From Siphonodentalium dalli (taxonomy: Eukaryota > Mollusca > Scaphopoda > Gadilida > Siphonodentaliidae): a DNA stretch of 64,000 bases. Numbering within the stretch: the first letter of the stretch is position 1; each line of letters opens with the position of its first letter. Made by a program: the position numbers and the translations under genes. Where the stretch lies: NCBI GenBank assembly GCA_032622095.1, contig CP136066.1, forward strand, positions 53,162,609 through 53,226,608, read 5' to 3'. The notes below the pieces were generated by a model. That model was not told where the DNA came from and did not search any database. It worked only from the letters and a program-made list of their open reading frames with translations. Shown piece by piece: positions 33,940-46,200 of the stretch.

Positions 33940-34695
33940 TATTTTGGGAAATCTGTGTGTCTGTCTGTCTGTCTGTCTGTGTGTTCGCGATGGACTCGAA
34001 AACGACCGAGCCGATTTCGATGAAACTTGGTATGTGGGGGTACTGTCGGCCGTGGAGTGGCATGGGCCTGTTAATTTGCCCGTGCAACGTGACCCTGACC
34101 TTCAAATCGGGTCAGTTCAAGGTCAAATGCCCGAGTATCACGGGATTTCGATGAAAATTAGTGTCTAGTGATACTTTCGTATGGGGAGTGTTGTAAGCCT
34201 ATTCGTTTGCCCGTGCAACGTGACCTTGACCTTGAAATCGTGTCAATTCAAGGTCAAATCGGGAATTTTGATGGGATTTCGACGAAATTTGATACGTGGG
34301 GTTACTTTTGTCCACTGAGTGTTCGATGTCAAATCGGGTAAAACCTGATGGATTTCGACGGGTAATTTTGTCGGGTACTTTTGTCCGGGCAGTGTTTTGG
34401 ACGGGTCAATCGTGACCCCACCTGACCTTGACCTTCAAAATTGACAATTCAAGGTCAAATCGCGCAATTCGCCGAAAAGCAGATGGGAAACATCCCGGAC
34501 CAATTCGAGGTCATATCGGGTAAAACCGGATAGATTTCGACGGGTACTTTTGTCGGGTACTTTTGTCAGGGCAGTGTTTTGGACAGGTCAAATCGTGACC
34601 CACCTGACATTGACCTTCAAAATGTACAATTCAAGGTCAAATCGCCGAAAAGCAGAGGGGAACAGCCCGGACGAAGTCGGGTCCACCTGCTAGTT
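33940..34695 (+). repeat. Dispersed repeat with (TGTC)n head and AGGTCA-rich units
   Basis: Starts with a TGTC microsatellite (about 33,955-33,980) and CGATGGACTCGAAAACGACC. Imperfect units of 150-200 bp follow, each carrying TGACCTTGACCTTCAAA, a short gap and CAAGGTCAAAT. This architecture is seen in invertebrate dispersed repeats. The open frames at 33,893-34,168 are repeat translations and not a gene. Confidence 0.65.
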
Positions 34696-34699
34696 ATAT

Positions 34700-36749
34700 A
34701 TGAACTGGATAAAATTTAATATAATCGATTATTATGTGTGTTATAGGTAATAGTCTTCAACTGAGAACTAGTCCCCCTCCTGGTCTGATATTTTTGTATA
34801 AACCGAGACATGACCCTAAGACGAGAATACCAATTTCTGGTTTCGCAGTAACGATACATATTAGTGATTTGATTGTAAATCGTGCATGCGTTTACAGTGC
34901 ATTACAAAATTCTATAAAGTAAAGACGAAAAAACTAAGGAAATATTCGTTTAAATTGACTTGGAAATGTGTTATTGTGGCCTGGGAACAAAATCCAGGAG
35001 ACAGCGTTGAATTTTTTAGGGTTTTATTTTTTGGGGCCCACCACCCCGGACGCGCGAGCTTTTTGTTCTTATCCGATCTCGGACACCCACCCATCCAACG
35101 CTAGTTTTTCCCAGGCAAAATTCAGGATCCACCCCATAAAATTTGATGAAAAACGGTGATAATAGCAGGATATGACAGATAAATGACATGCATTTTTTTT
35201 TAAATAACCATGCGGATGGAATGCCAGTCATATAGCTTAATGAAAAGTACCAAAGATCTCAGAAAATAACAAAACACTCGTTAATTAAACTTGCCAAATA
35301 CGGTTTGGCATCCACATATATACCCATAGGTTAACAGGATACATTTATATGCGACATAGATGTGTATACATGCACAGCAGGGTATTCTCTTACATGCATG
35401 GTGACTATCCCTGGCTAGATGGCCAAATGGTCGCACAATCTCTCTTTTAATTACATAATTTTCCAGTACGATAATGGCATCAGCAGGTCCCTAACCGCAT
35501 TATTTATTTTTGGATTTATCTAGAAAGTTATTATACGCTTCCTGGTATCAACCTGTGTATATCATGTATAGAAATAATTTCAATTGTCGTCCTTTTCATT
35601 TTGATTTCACAATGAGCTAAAACTTACACTGGGATACCAAAAGTAAAAAATGTACCAGTCTACATGATAAAACTCGATGCCAATACTCAGATATATATGC
35701 TGTTTCCGAATGTACAGCCTTCCAGAAGTAATCCTACCTACTCATCAGCATAGAAAGATATGGGTAATATGACTGTTCATCTAGCATTGGATAATTGTCC
35801 ATATCTGGGGTACCTCGTCTTACAAGCAGTTGTTCAGTCACTTCTGGAAATCACGAGTGCACATGTGGTGACACGAGACTCCAGTACCATACTACACAGA
35901 GTAACATACAATCGAAATATATAGGAACATAGTTTGATAGTTTTGTGTGATTTACCACATCGCTGGTATTTTCGTTGTTGGAAATGTCGCTTAGAGCTTT
36001 GACTTTGCTTTGCAACTTATCTACTGCTAGTACAAGCAAATACTTCCCACCCGCTAAGCAGCTGACAAACTTCAAGATGAAATCAACCAGGTTTCCATCT
36101 CATTGTGTGCGAAATATGTATCATGGTAAATAATCCCGTTAATGTTAGAATACAAAATTCAACGAGTCTATTGCGTGATGATGAAACTGCACGAACCTGT
36201 ATGATGTGACGGTTTGCTAATTTGCTGGAGATGTCCTCTTGCGGATTGGGTAGCAATTGCTATTGGTAAATGAGATCCATTTATACTTACTTTTAGAACG
36301 GTATACACGATACCCAATGTATAAGTAGCTCCGTTCGTGTAACCACGCCTCGTTGATAGGGGTTAACTAACGATTCGTATCAACATGAGTTATTTGATGA
36401 GATATATATCCGAATTGGTTAATTGATTAATTTTTTTTAATTTTGGTCGTATTTTTTTTACAATGGCCATATAGAGTACCAAGAATGCTTAAATGTCGTG
36501 TTAAATTTAATATAACCTACATAATTCCCTTATTCTGTTCGCAAAGATGGTCAGACAGCCATCTGCCTTAAATCAACCAAGTGTAATGTGAAATAATTTG
36601 CACGACATGCCACCGATTTCGAAGAACTAATCTTACTTGAGCGCGAATGAATGCAAAATATGTCGATCCTCTCACTCGTTGGTACCAATCTGGTTATCAT
36701 TTTGATAGAACTGGCCACTGTTACGTCTCAGTATTGCAAAATGATATGA
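34700..36749. other. Non-coding stretch
   Basis: No recognisable gene or structured repeat. Small open frames at 34.7-35.2 kb overlap on both strands and have no domain features. Confidence 0.45.
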
Positions 36750-37560
36750 ATATAATAGGACTATTGGTTTTATAAGACATTGCATTGCGATGGTGGTGTT
36801 AATTTCGACATGACATATTTTACAATTTCCAGCCATATACCGGCCACCGTATTGGCAGCCATCTTGGGGTTAATATGTCATGTAGTATCCGCCGCATTAA
36901 ATTTTCGTACATACAAATTATATCCACCCACGCTACATTATTGTCTTTATGCATTTCGAGACAAAAATAGGTTTTCGATTAGTTTTAGACTAAACTAATT
37001 AAATATTTAATACAAAATTGGGACCAGGAGGTGCTTTGTGTACCGGTTTCACTTAAATGTTCTAGTCGATGGATCGGGATATATATATTACATAAAATTC
37101 TTGTAGTTTATCAACGGTCGTTGTGATAGTTACGCCATTTTGGGAAGTAATCGTGCGTTCTTACAAATTGCACAATTCCCACCTATATACCGGCCACCAT
37201 ATTGGCAGCCATCTTGGGTTATTAGGCCAGTTTTTATACCAAGACAGAACGAAATTACCGTATACACTAATTATCTCCATCATTAATACATTAGTTTCAT
37301 TTTTGCCTCCCGGAAGAAGACAAAATGCATTTTAGATTATCTTTTTTGGGGAAAAAATCAAACATTTGTTAAAACATTGAGTCAGGAGGCACATTATGTG
37401 ATATTGTTACTTTAATGCTCGACCGTGTCGATCAAAACATATATAATAAACAATACCTTAGCAGTCCATCAATGGCCGTTGTGTTAATTTGGCAATTTGA
37501 CACATAATCGTGCGTTATGTGTGCCTTACACCACAGCCTGACGCCTCTCAGCTTTAGGGG
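36750..37560 (+). repeat. Diverged direct repeats, about 330 bp period, three units
   Basis: Units share ATATACCGGCCACC(G/A)TATTGG and GCAGCCATCTTGGG at 36,837 and 37,187, plus GTCGTTGTG/GCCGTTGTG and AATCGTGCGTT words, with a third partial unit from about 37,380. Units are strongly diverged. The CCATCTTG words belong to the motif described in the findings. Confidence 0.55.
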
Positions 37561-39000
37561 GAGGGTTGGTTTTCTGCCTTTGATAACAAATAATGTGACC
37601 AACAGCGATAAATGATATATTAGAACGTAGCTAATTGGCAGTAGTTTCCCATGTTATAAAACAATTGGCCTTAACATCTTACTTCTGATTTTATAAGAAA
37701 CGAAAGACAACGCTTTGCGTGAATCGTCAATGGTTAGATGTATTACCTTATTATGGTTATCGCCCCATTCACATGTATCAAAATTGGACGAATATTTCTT
37801 TTCAAAATGTGTGAATATACTCTGTCAAATATGTCGGCTTTATTTAAAAAATGACCGATTTTATCACCAGGTGCCTCAATAAAACCACGTAGTGCGAAAA
37901 AATTCCGCCTATCTGACAAAGCCAACATACGGATTCCGAAAGTTAAGTGTTCATGCTAACCAAAAATGTTGGTCTCATAAATTCCCTCTCCAGGCGACAC
38001 CTATGTCCATATTTGCCTAGACTAAAGTAATTTGAGTCGAAGATTTATTCTGTAAATGTTCAGGTTAATAGGTTATCTTAAAATCAAAGTTAATAATTTG
38101 ACATAAATTTAATTTATGGCTGGAGTCATAAATTAAATTACGTAATCAAAATAATTCACGGACAGTGGATAGGGCAAAGCGTGGCACACATGATCGTGTA
38201 AAAAATATGTTATTAAGGGGCGTAAACTCAAGCCACTCACTGACTAGTGACTATGCAATGACTTAATAACGTATATGGGACTAGTATGCATATACTATAA
38301 CATTTATTTGATAAATTTGCTTGAAAACAATTTACTGTCCAAAAATTACTCGACAACGACAACGGTATTTTCGCATTTCGGCTAATCTGCCATCCGTAAC
38401 ATTACTTCGTACTCAACAGACTTCAAATAATGGAACAAGATTTGGGTACAGTATCCCTTTAAAATCAGAAGCTGACGTTGCCATCACAGGAATAACGAAT
38501 GTCAATAACAGCAATGAAAGCATATGAGAACTGATGGGACCCCCTCTGTGACCATTACATTTTCTGGACAATAATTTTCAACAACTTCAATCCGGCGATA
38601 GTTAGTTAAAATCTTTCAAAATTTTCAACTTATTGCAAATTCTCAAATCCGCAAAATTATATTGCAGCCCCACCTGTCACCCCCTCTCTCCAATGTATTC
38701 GAGTATTTTGAGGAAATTCAACATCATTTCCATTTGCACCCCACTCAATTCACAACTCCAGAGGCAACTGAGTATCTCCTCTTTAAGCTTGCAATATTCT
38801 AATTGATACATGTATATACCTCACTAATTTGCAACTGATCAGAACCAGTTAGAAATTACGAACCTAACGCAATAACCCAGAGATTGGGCGGTTGTAATGT
38901 CTCGAACTGAATGTAATATCAGTCTAATATTTTGACTCAAAGTTGAACAATATATAGTTGGTTCTTGATCTGAAAACACAATATTTTACACTAATAATTG
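37561..39000. other. Non-coding stretch with one hairpin
   Basis: No gene recognised. A short hairpin at about 38,103-38,142 pairs TAATTTATG with CATAAATTA across an 8-bp loop. Confidence 0.45.
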
Positions 39001-39007
39001 ATTGGAA

Positions 39008-39270
39008 GGGACTCGGTGATTCCGTTAGTAGAGTCCTCAGTGCATTATACCGCCATAGGCCGTCTAACGCTGACGAAGCTGGTTCGAATACCGACAAGCG
39101 CTGATTCGAGATCCACGCTAAGTGAGGTTAATCTGATTGTTGCATATGGGCAAGTTTGTCGGTTGCTTTCCGGAGTCGGCGGTTTCTACACACAGCTGAG
39201 TGATTTCTCGGTGAAATTTACTCTTGATTGGACTTTCCTCCACCCGTAAAACTGACAACGTCGCGACATC
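39008..39270 (+). mobile_element. tRNA-derived SINE
   Basis: The head contains a B-box-like GGTTCGAATACC at about 39,082, preceded by a degenerate A-box region. Next come GAGATCCACGCTAAGTGAGG, GGGCAAGTTTGTCGGTTGCT and a tail with CTTTCCTCCACCCGTAAAAC. The order of tRNA head, conserved core and CCTCCACCC(A/G)TAAAA tail is typical of molluscan SINEs. It is transcribed by polymerase III if active. Confidence 0.65.
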
Positions 39271-39768
39271 CGCATCACCATCAGGAGGGCCGAGTGGAAA
39301 CGGGGAACTGAGAGACGCCCAGTTCCCTCCCACTTGGCCCCCGGAGCACAAGATCGGCCTGCTGCAGATGCCACCACCACCAGCAGGAGCCGGGACGCCG
39401 AAGTCATCCCGGACGTCCCTGCCGTCGGCGAGGACAGCGGCATCAGGAGCACCGACGTCATCCCGGAGGCTCCTGCCGATGTCTTCGGCGTGGAGATGGC
39501 AACGCCGCCCAGCCAGACTCCACCAGGGGCGGAAAACAACACCTCCGCCCATGCGACACCGATATACGAAGAGAGGCCGGCGATGCCAGAAAACAGCAAA
39601 CAGATAGAAAAGGAACGACTTCGTATCAAGACAGCCATAATGAAACACTACTCAGCAGGAAAGACATACCATCTCAGCAACTATGAATTCTTCCTGCTGA
39701 GGGATCACCAGGTGTTCAGAGGGCCAAACCAACACGAGCGAACACCAGAGGCGTTATTTCGCTAAAAT
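39256..39768 (+). CDS. GC-rich open frame, unknown protein
   Basis: An uninterrupted frame of about 170 codons follows a TGA at 39,253-39,255 and ends at a TAA inside the 39,756 terminal repeat. The first ATG in this frame is at 39,496; an upstream splice site is as likely as a true start. The N-terminal half is Pro/Ala/Asp-rich with a doubled motif (EVIPDVPA, then DVIPEAPA). The C-terminal half is charged (EKERLRIKTAIMKHYS, YHLSNYEFFLLRDHQ) and may be helical. G+C is far above the surroundings. Other frames and the antisense strand are also open, a side effect of GC content. It could be an exon or a gag-like retroelement segment; no domain is recognised. Position next to a SINE tail and a transposon end suggests a broken unit. 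Confidence 0.35.
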
Positions 39769-41599
39769 CCTATTCAGATTCTGGATTCAGATTACAGATT
39801 GGTCCCCGTACGACTTGGTTCGGCAAAAGAACAGACCAGAAATTGGCAGAATCAGTAAACGAACAGACCGTAATCTCAATTTCGTGGTAATCCGATTGGG
39901 ATTCGGATTCCGATTACGGACTCAAATGTTCGTAATGTAAACAAACCGAGATTTCGCCACCTCAGAGTTTAAAAACACAATAAAACATAAGAATCCGTTT
40001 CTTGTGTGCACATAATTGCAGAATATAAACGATCTATATCAAAGAATTTTAAATGCGGAGACAAATTTGTTTTATTGAATGTAAACTTGGAGAATATTAC
40101 TGAAATTAGCCAAATAATAACGCTATTGATAGTACGGCTGGGGGAGCACTTCGGTTGATGGCAAAGCAATTGCAAATCATTGTTGATTGTCACTTTCATA
40201 TGTCCATTTCATAATTCCATCCTTAAAATACCGCCCGAACGCATGTCGATTTCTAATTCGGCGGATACGTCACCATTGACCTAATTCATATGAACCTGCA
40301 TGGATATGTCTTCTGCTGTGTTCGTTATTATAATGTTTCTTCTTATTCAAGAAATAGTAGGATTATATGGTATCGATGGATTATCAGATACACGTACGTA
40401 CTATCATCTAGTCTTAAAGTTATTGCAATTTCATGTTTAACATGTTTTGTTTCGTTAAATGCAGTCGTTTTGCACAATAGTCTCTGTATAGACAACAGAC
40501 ACATGTTCTAGGGACGTGGCTAGAAGTTTCCTCAAATTTCCAGCCAACTGCACCCCCCCCCCCCCCCACATTGAGCCAAACATCAATCTCACAGGTTCGC
40601 AGAATTCAATTTGCTCCCCATGGAAATATCCAATCTGACAAACACTAAGATTGGAAAATTACCAACTTTTACTGGTTGAAAAAAATAAAACAATGAGAAC
40701 AATGCCAACCTATATATGGTGTCAAATTAATGTCCAACTAATGTTGTGTCATGCATGAAATTTCCGACTGCTGGAATGTACCAAAGTTTAGTTTAGATAT
40801 ATTTATTTCAAATATATATGTCAAATTTAGATAACACATGATATATAACACATACATTTGTTTATACATACAAAGGAATTGGGGGACAAGTACTGACTCA
40901 CTTAATGGTACCCCATCTCCCATATGTTATTACACTGAAAAATTAGTAATGGCAAAGCAACATGACTACCAAAACAAGTTGAACATATATACAGATCACT
41001 GGACACCCCTCTCCCGAGTTAGTCATAAGTTTGTATATGTATTTATTTAAAATCGGGTTTGTTTGTTGCGTATGTTGGTTTGTACGTATCATTATTTGAA
41101 ACAGTTAGTCAAAATAATCCTGATTTTCCTCACGTATGAATGACTGCACAGCTTAGCAAATTGTACCATAGTTCGGGGTGGGGGTCGCGCGAGACACCCA
41201 ATCAACCCCTGTCGTCACGTCCCTGTTCAACGGACAAGCTTCGTGTGTTCTTCACAACATATTCGGAATTTGATTCAGGTGGCCTAGAGCTGTCATGTTT
41301 AGATATGCTTGCCATCATCAATAAACACACTTTAACTTGAAAAAAAGATGCGATTAAGTCGGATTGGCAGAAAATTATGTGCCGTGTATATACACATAGA
41401 AGAAAATCATGACTTTCACAACAAACATGCACTTTATAAATATAAGATACAAATGATATTTGTGTCAAATACATGAGCCATGTTTGACGCTGGGAGAGAG
41501 TTTCGGAGACCACGTGGATTTCAAAATCTTACCTAGAATCGGGAATTAGCCCCGCCCCCGTAATCGGCTTCGGATTCTCAATCCGGATTTTAGCGAAAT
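39756..41599. mobile_element. Element with 15-bp inverted ends ATTTCGCTAAAATCC
   Basis: ATTTCGCTAAAATCC at 39,756-39,770 is matched by its reverse complement at 41,585-41,599, followed inward on both sides by ATTC(A/T)GA(A/T)TC-like words. A cluster of GATTCGGATTCCGATTA words sits at 39,895-39,920. No transposase frame or clear target duplication is visible, so the class is open. A C-run of about 16 lies near 40,552. Confidence 0.5.
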
Positions 41600-43230
41600 T
41601 ACTACTCTGAGAACGTTAATGTCTTCACAAAACAGGGACAGATCCAGGTCATGTGTTCCAAACAGCCACCACCACAACACAAAAGAAATTGATGACAAAG
41701 AAAACATTTCAAAATGCAATTTTTTTTATTTTTTTTTTATTTGATTTATTAAAGCTGAAAAATGAGGGGTTAAGGAAACGGCCTCTCGGCCCTTTCGAAG
41801 ATCCCGAAGTTAGCCCCCCAAATCACTTCATCCTCATCCGCATCACCACTGCCCCGCGATCCATGTCTAAAGGCGACGGCATACACTGAGGTACCTCTGT
41901 ACAATTCGGAGATAAGACGCTTTCACGTGCTCATGTTTAGCGGGACCAACACACCAATCTCGATGCAGCACGCTTTCGTCCATAAATCGTCGTTTATTGA
42001 ACAATAATCCGCCATCCCAGCTTGGGAACAGGTGGTTTCGCGAGACCAAGTCCTGATTTGGAACACCGTGATTATTAGGGTGGTCAAGACAAGAAACCAG
42101 AATTCAGCCGTATATGTATACTATACTATGCTACAAAAAAGATTCGCGAAATGATTCTTCATTATCACAGATATATTAATTTCATAAGTTAACGAACATT
42201 CCACGTGTATCAGTTATGAATTTTCGCATGAGAATTCCCTGTATTTATGTTTAAAATCAAACTAGAAAAACAAAGATCACATGAGACATGTTTGATCAAT
42301 CATGTGTTGAATTGGTTGCACGACGTGACTTTGCGAAGCTCAACACAAAACAGTCATTTCTCGCGTATGTGTGTTGACATCTATCAAGCATGCTATAGTT
42401 AAAGTACGAAATACTGGTTGCGGAATATCTTGTGAGAAAGCAACATATCCTCGTGAAAATAGGTTCATGATGGACCTATACTATTCACATAGGTTCATAT
42501 TGGACTTATTTGTTTCTGAAATAAGCCAATAGTTGACTTATACCCGTTAGTCCGTTATATGGCGCGGGCCTGAAAACACGTCTGATAAGTCGTGATATGG
42601 TTTATTCGTGTTATTTCCCGCCCATAATGAACTTATAATAAGTCAATAATATGAATCGTACGTGACACGTAGTGGAGCAACCCACACATGATGTGCCTCA
42701 AATTTGCCTTTTTTTCGGCGACATAACGCTAAGAATAATTTATGTAACATCATGCAGTGGTCACGACAGAAACGACATGCCAAATTGACAAGACGTGTCG
42801 TGGATTGTAAAATCTTGTCTGGATTATCGTCATGACTTCTTCATTTTTCGTTTTCATTAAGCTGACCAACGAAATTGGTCTAAATGAAATTAATAGACTT
42901 AAATCACGTGTGAATTCTTCGTAAGTTGTGAAGTAGTTACTTTCATTTTTATCGCGATGTTTCATTTCCGATTCCCCGTTTTTTGCAATCTCGACACGGT
43001 TGCTAACCGGCAGTCACGTGACAATTTCTCCAAAATCTATACTCACGATCTTGAAAAATCACTGATGGATACAGAAAACATTACATGACGTCATTCACCT
43101 GCCGTAGGTATAAGCACCCTTGGTGGTTGCTATGAGTCGATAACGGCATTCAAATGACTAACATTTCAGTTATTGATGGACTCAGGGATACGGTGATTCT
43201 GAGCCCATTGTGAACATAATCCTAATAGAA
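41600..43230. other. Mostly non-coding; GC-richer patch at 41.77-42.08 kb
   Basis: On the minus strand a frame at 42,080-41,867 reads DLVSRNHLFPSWDGG, LLFNKRRFMDES and HRDWCVGPAKHEHV. An overlapping frame ends GDADEDEVIWGANFGIFERA at about 41,770. Both look more protein-like than their surroundings and could be one frameshifted exon, but the family is not recognised. The rest shows no gene. Confidence 0.25.
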
Positions 43231-46200
43231 GGATAGGATAGGATAATTTTATTTACAATACACATATTAATAGTACAATGGAGTTAACATATAACTAGAT
43301 AATAATACAGTCTATTGCTGTGAGGAACATAGCCCTACCGGGCTGTCTTCCTGCTTCCCCCAAAACAAATATCACTAAATAAATATTTAATCAGAAAGCG
43401 TGAGAATTGTTCATATTCATATCCACATACACGTACAGACTAATCGTATATATAAAAAATGATCTAAAACTAAATGTTTAGGGCATTTTTACAAAAAACT
43501 GTTTATATGCTTGTGAGCCAATCCAGACGAGTAATCAATATATCGCTTTTTCTCTTCCTGGAAACGTTACATTCTTCTCACATATTCTAAAATAAAATAT
43601 GAGAACTTTCTGTCTTAGTTTCAAACGAAGATTGAGAGAATTGTATTTATATCATAGAGAAGCTCAACACGACGTCTCATCCGACTCAGATGATTTATTA
43701 TTTCATACACATAAGTAATACATAGGATTCCGGGGAGAGATTGTGCATCTTTTATAGTAAAAATAAAAAGATAGGAATTTATATGATTCGCCGGAAGGGC
43801 TTTTTGTTGAGTGAGGTTTTGGGAGAATGTTAACTAACTGTGATAAGTATTGTATACTATCATAGCTATGGAGGCGCGGACTCGGTATGAGTGTCCATTA
43901 CTTCAAATATTCTTATTCACATTTATTGTGTCGATATTATGGCTTGCGTTATAGTCATCGTGGTATTGGTATTATAGCCTTTGATATGAACGAGGACGAG
44001 ATGGTGGAAAGAACATGGTAGAGTAGAACTATGATTATGCTGTCGAATAGAACTATGTGTATATGGTGTTTATATAAATATAAGTATTCGTATTATGTAT
44101 TGGTACAGTCGGGGCATCCTGTGTTTTTACAGCGTACATTTTTTAGATAATTACCAAGTATTTTTGTCTGTAAGCGTTTCTTCAACATGTGCCTGCTTTG
44201 AATGCATGCGTATTCAGCTTCAATGTTGTTCCATATTGTGGGGAAGGCGTGATGTGGTAGTCTTCCAGAAAATTCGGTTCTAAGTTTTTCTAGCAGCAGG
44301 GGATTAGGGTGTCATGTGGTTGATTTTGCTTGTTTATTGTACATCATTTCAAAAGAAGCCGGCAGGCGGTCATAATACCAGTCATGCACGAAAATTGTAG
44401 AATTGATAGTGTATATGTCATATATTTACAAGATATTCTCTTTTTAAAGAGCGGGTCTGTGTGACTCCTATACTTCTTACTGCATATTATACGCATTACT
44501 CGTTTTTGTAATAAGAAATTTGTCTTGACTTCTGGAACATGACCCCATATTTGGATACCGTAAACTAAGTGGCTTTGAATCAGGGCATATTACAAGGTTT
44601 TCAACGTTTCACCTTATTGATGCAGTATATTGCATATGATATTTAGAGCAAATTATGGATATGTGCTTTTTGAACATCAAGTTCTCATCAATATGGATAC
44701 CTAAATCTTTTGTCGAGGATTCGTGCCCAAGATTACCTATTCGATTCAATTCAATGTGATTTAACTTTATTTTCAAAGTATTCCATTTTTTGTCATTATT
44801 ATGTGGGTGTATGAGCATATAGTTTGCTTTTATTAATATTAATTGAAAGTTTATTACAGCAGCACCAATCGAATACATTGGCTAATTCGTTGTTGGCATA
44901 ACTTTGTACTAATTCGCAATTTTTACCGCTTGTAAAGAGTGTAGTATCATCGGTATACGATAAAAAGTCTATTGTTGTAGAATTTTCCATATCATTCACG
45001 TATATTAAAAATATTATCTATTATCTAAATAACTATGGAACCACGACTTTGCTATCCCCCTAATACCATAGTGGTTAATTTTGATAGCAGTATATTGTGG
45101 TCAATTGTATCGAACGCTTTAGATAAGTCAAGGAACAGGGATAGGATGGAATCCCGTGTCAGTTTATCATTATTGTTAACGTAATGCTCTAGAAGGTGCA
45201 TAATAGGATGAAACGTTGAGTGGTTTGGTCTATATCCATATTGGTGTTTATACAAGATTTCATTGTCTTTAAGAAAATCTACTAGTCGTTTTTGCATTAA
45301 TTTTTCAAGCAGTTTAGGGAACGATGGAAGAATACTGATTGGACGATAATGTGTTATTTCCTTGGCGTTGTTTATTTTGGTAATGGGGACTACTTTAGAG
45401 ATTTTCATGTTCATTGGGACTATTCCTTGTTCAAACGAAAGATCAAATATATACTTAAGTGATGGGGCTATTATGCAGATAGTCTCTTTCGTGAGTTCAG
45501 TCGATATGCCGATGTCATCTTTGCTCCTGTTTCCTTTCATAGAATAACATGTTAATATTATTTCCTGAATGGATGTGGGTTCGATTTCTAATTCGTTTGT
45601 TCGTCTATTTCGAAGGCAGTCAGTAAAGTCTGCATCTGCAGTTTCAGTATGAATAGAACAACTAGTGTTTTCACCGATTTTTGAAAAGTAGTCATTGAAT
45701 GTTTTGGCTATTATATTCGGGTCAGATAGCTCTATGTTGTTATCATTCAATATCTTAGGGTAGTTGCACAATTTTTGATTTTTATTGATGGCATTTTAAC
45801 GAATTTTCAATGTGTTTTTTATATCAGTTTTATTTTGTTCTAGACTATCACAATAATAACTATTTTTACATTTCCTAATTAGTTTATTATATAATTGACG
45901 ATAATTTACGTAAGCAATTTTATTTGTTTCTGAAGGCGAATTCAGTTTATTACAGTAGAGTTCTTGTTTGGTGATTGATGATTTGATTAGTCCAGATGTC
46001 GTCCATGGTTCGCTCTTTATATATTTCTTGGGTACATTCCGTGTTACGAGCGGAAAAGCTATGTCGTTCGCCGTCATATATAAGTCTACAAATTTGCATA
46101 TGCCTTCAGATGAGTTGCAACTGAGAACTGAGTCGAATTTACACGATGTTAACAAGTTTTTGAATATATGGACATTATTAATATTGTAGTTCCTATACGT

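Noticed and set aside
33893-34168. 91-codon frame over the (TGTC)n repeat
   Set aside because: Begins in AT-rich sequence, then translates a known type of dispersed repeat, and two overlapping frames are equally open.
39070-39095. True tRNA gene at the GGTTCGAATACC box
   Set aside because: No cloverleaf with acceptor stem can be drawn and a SINE core and tail follow; it is the SINE head.
39118-39648. 176-codon antisense frame across the GC-rich island
   Set aside because: It extends into the SINE and mirrors the plus-strand frame; open because of GC content, with low-complexity composition.
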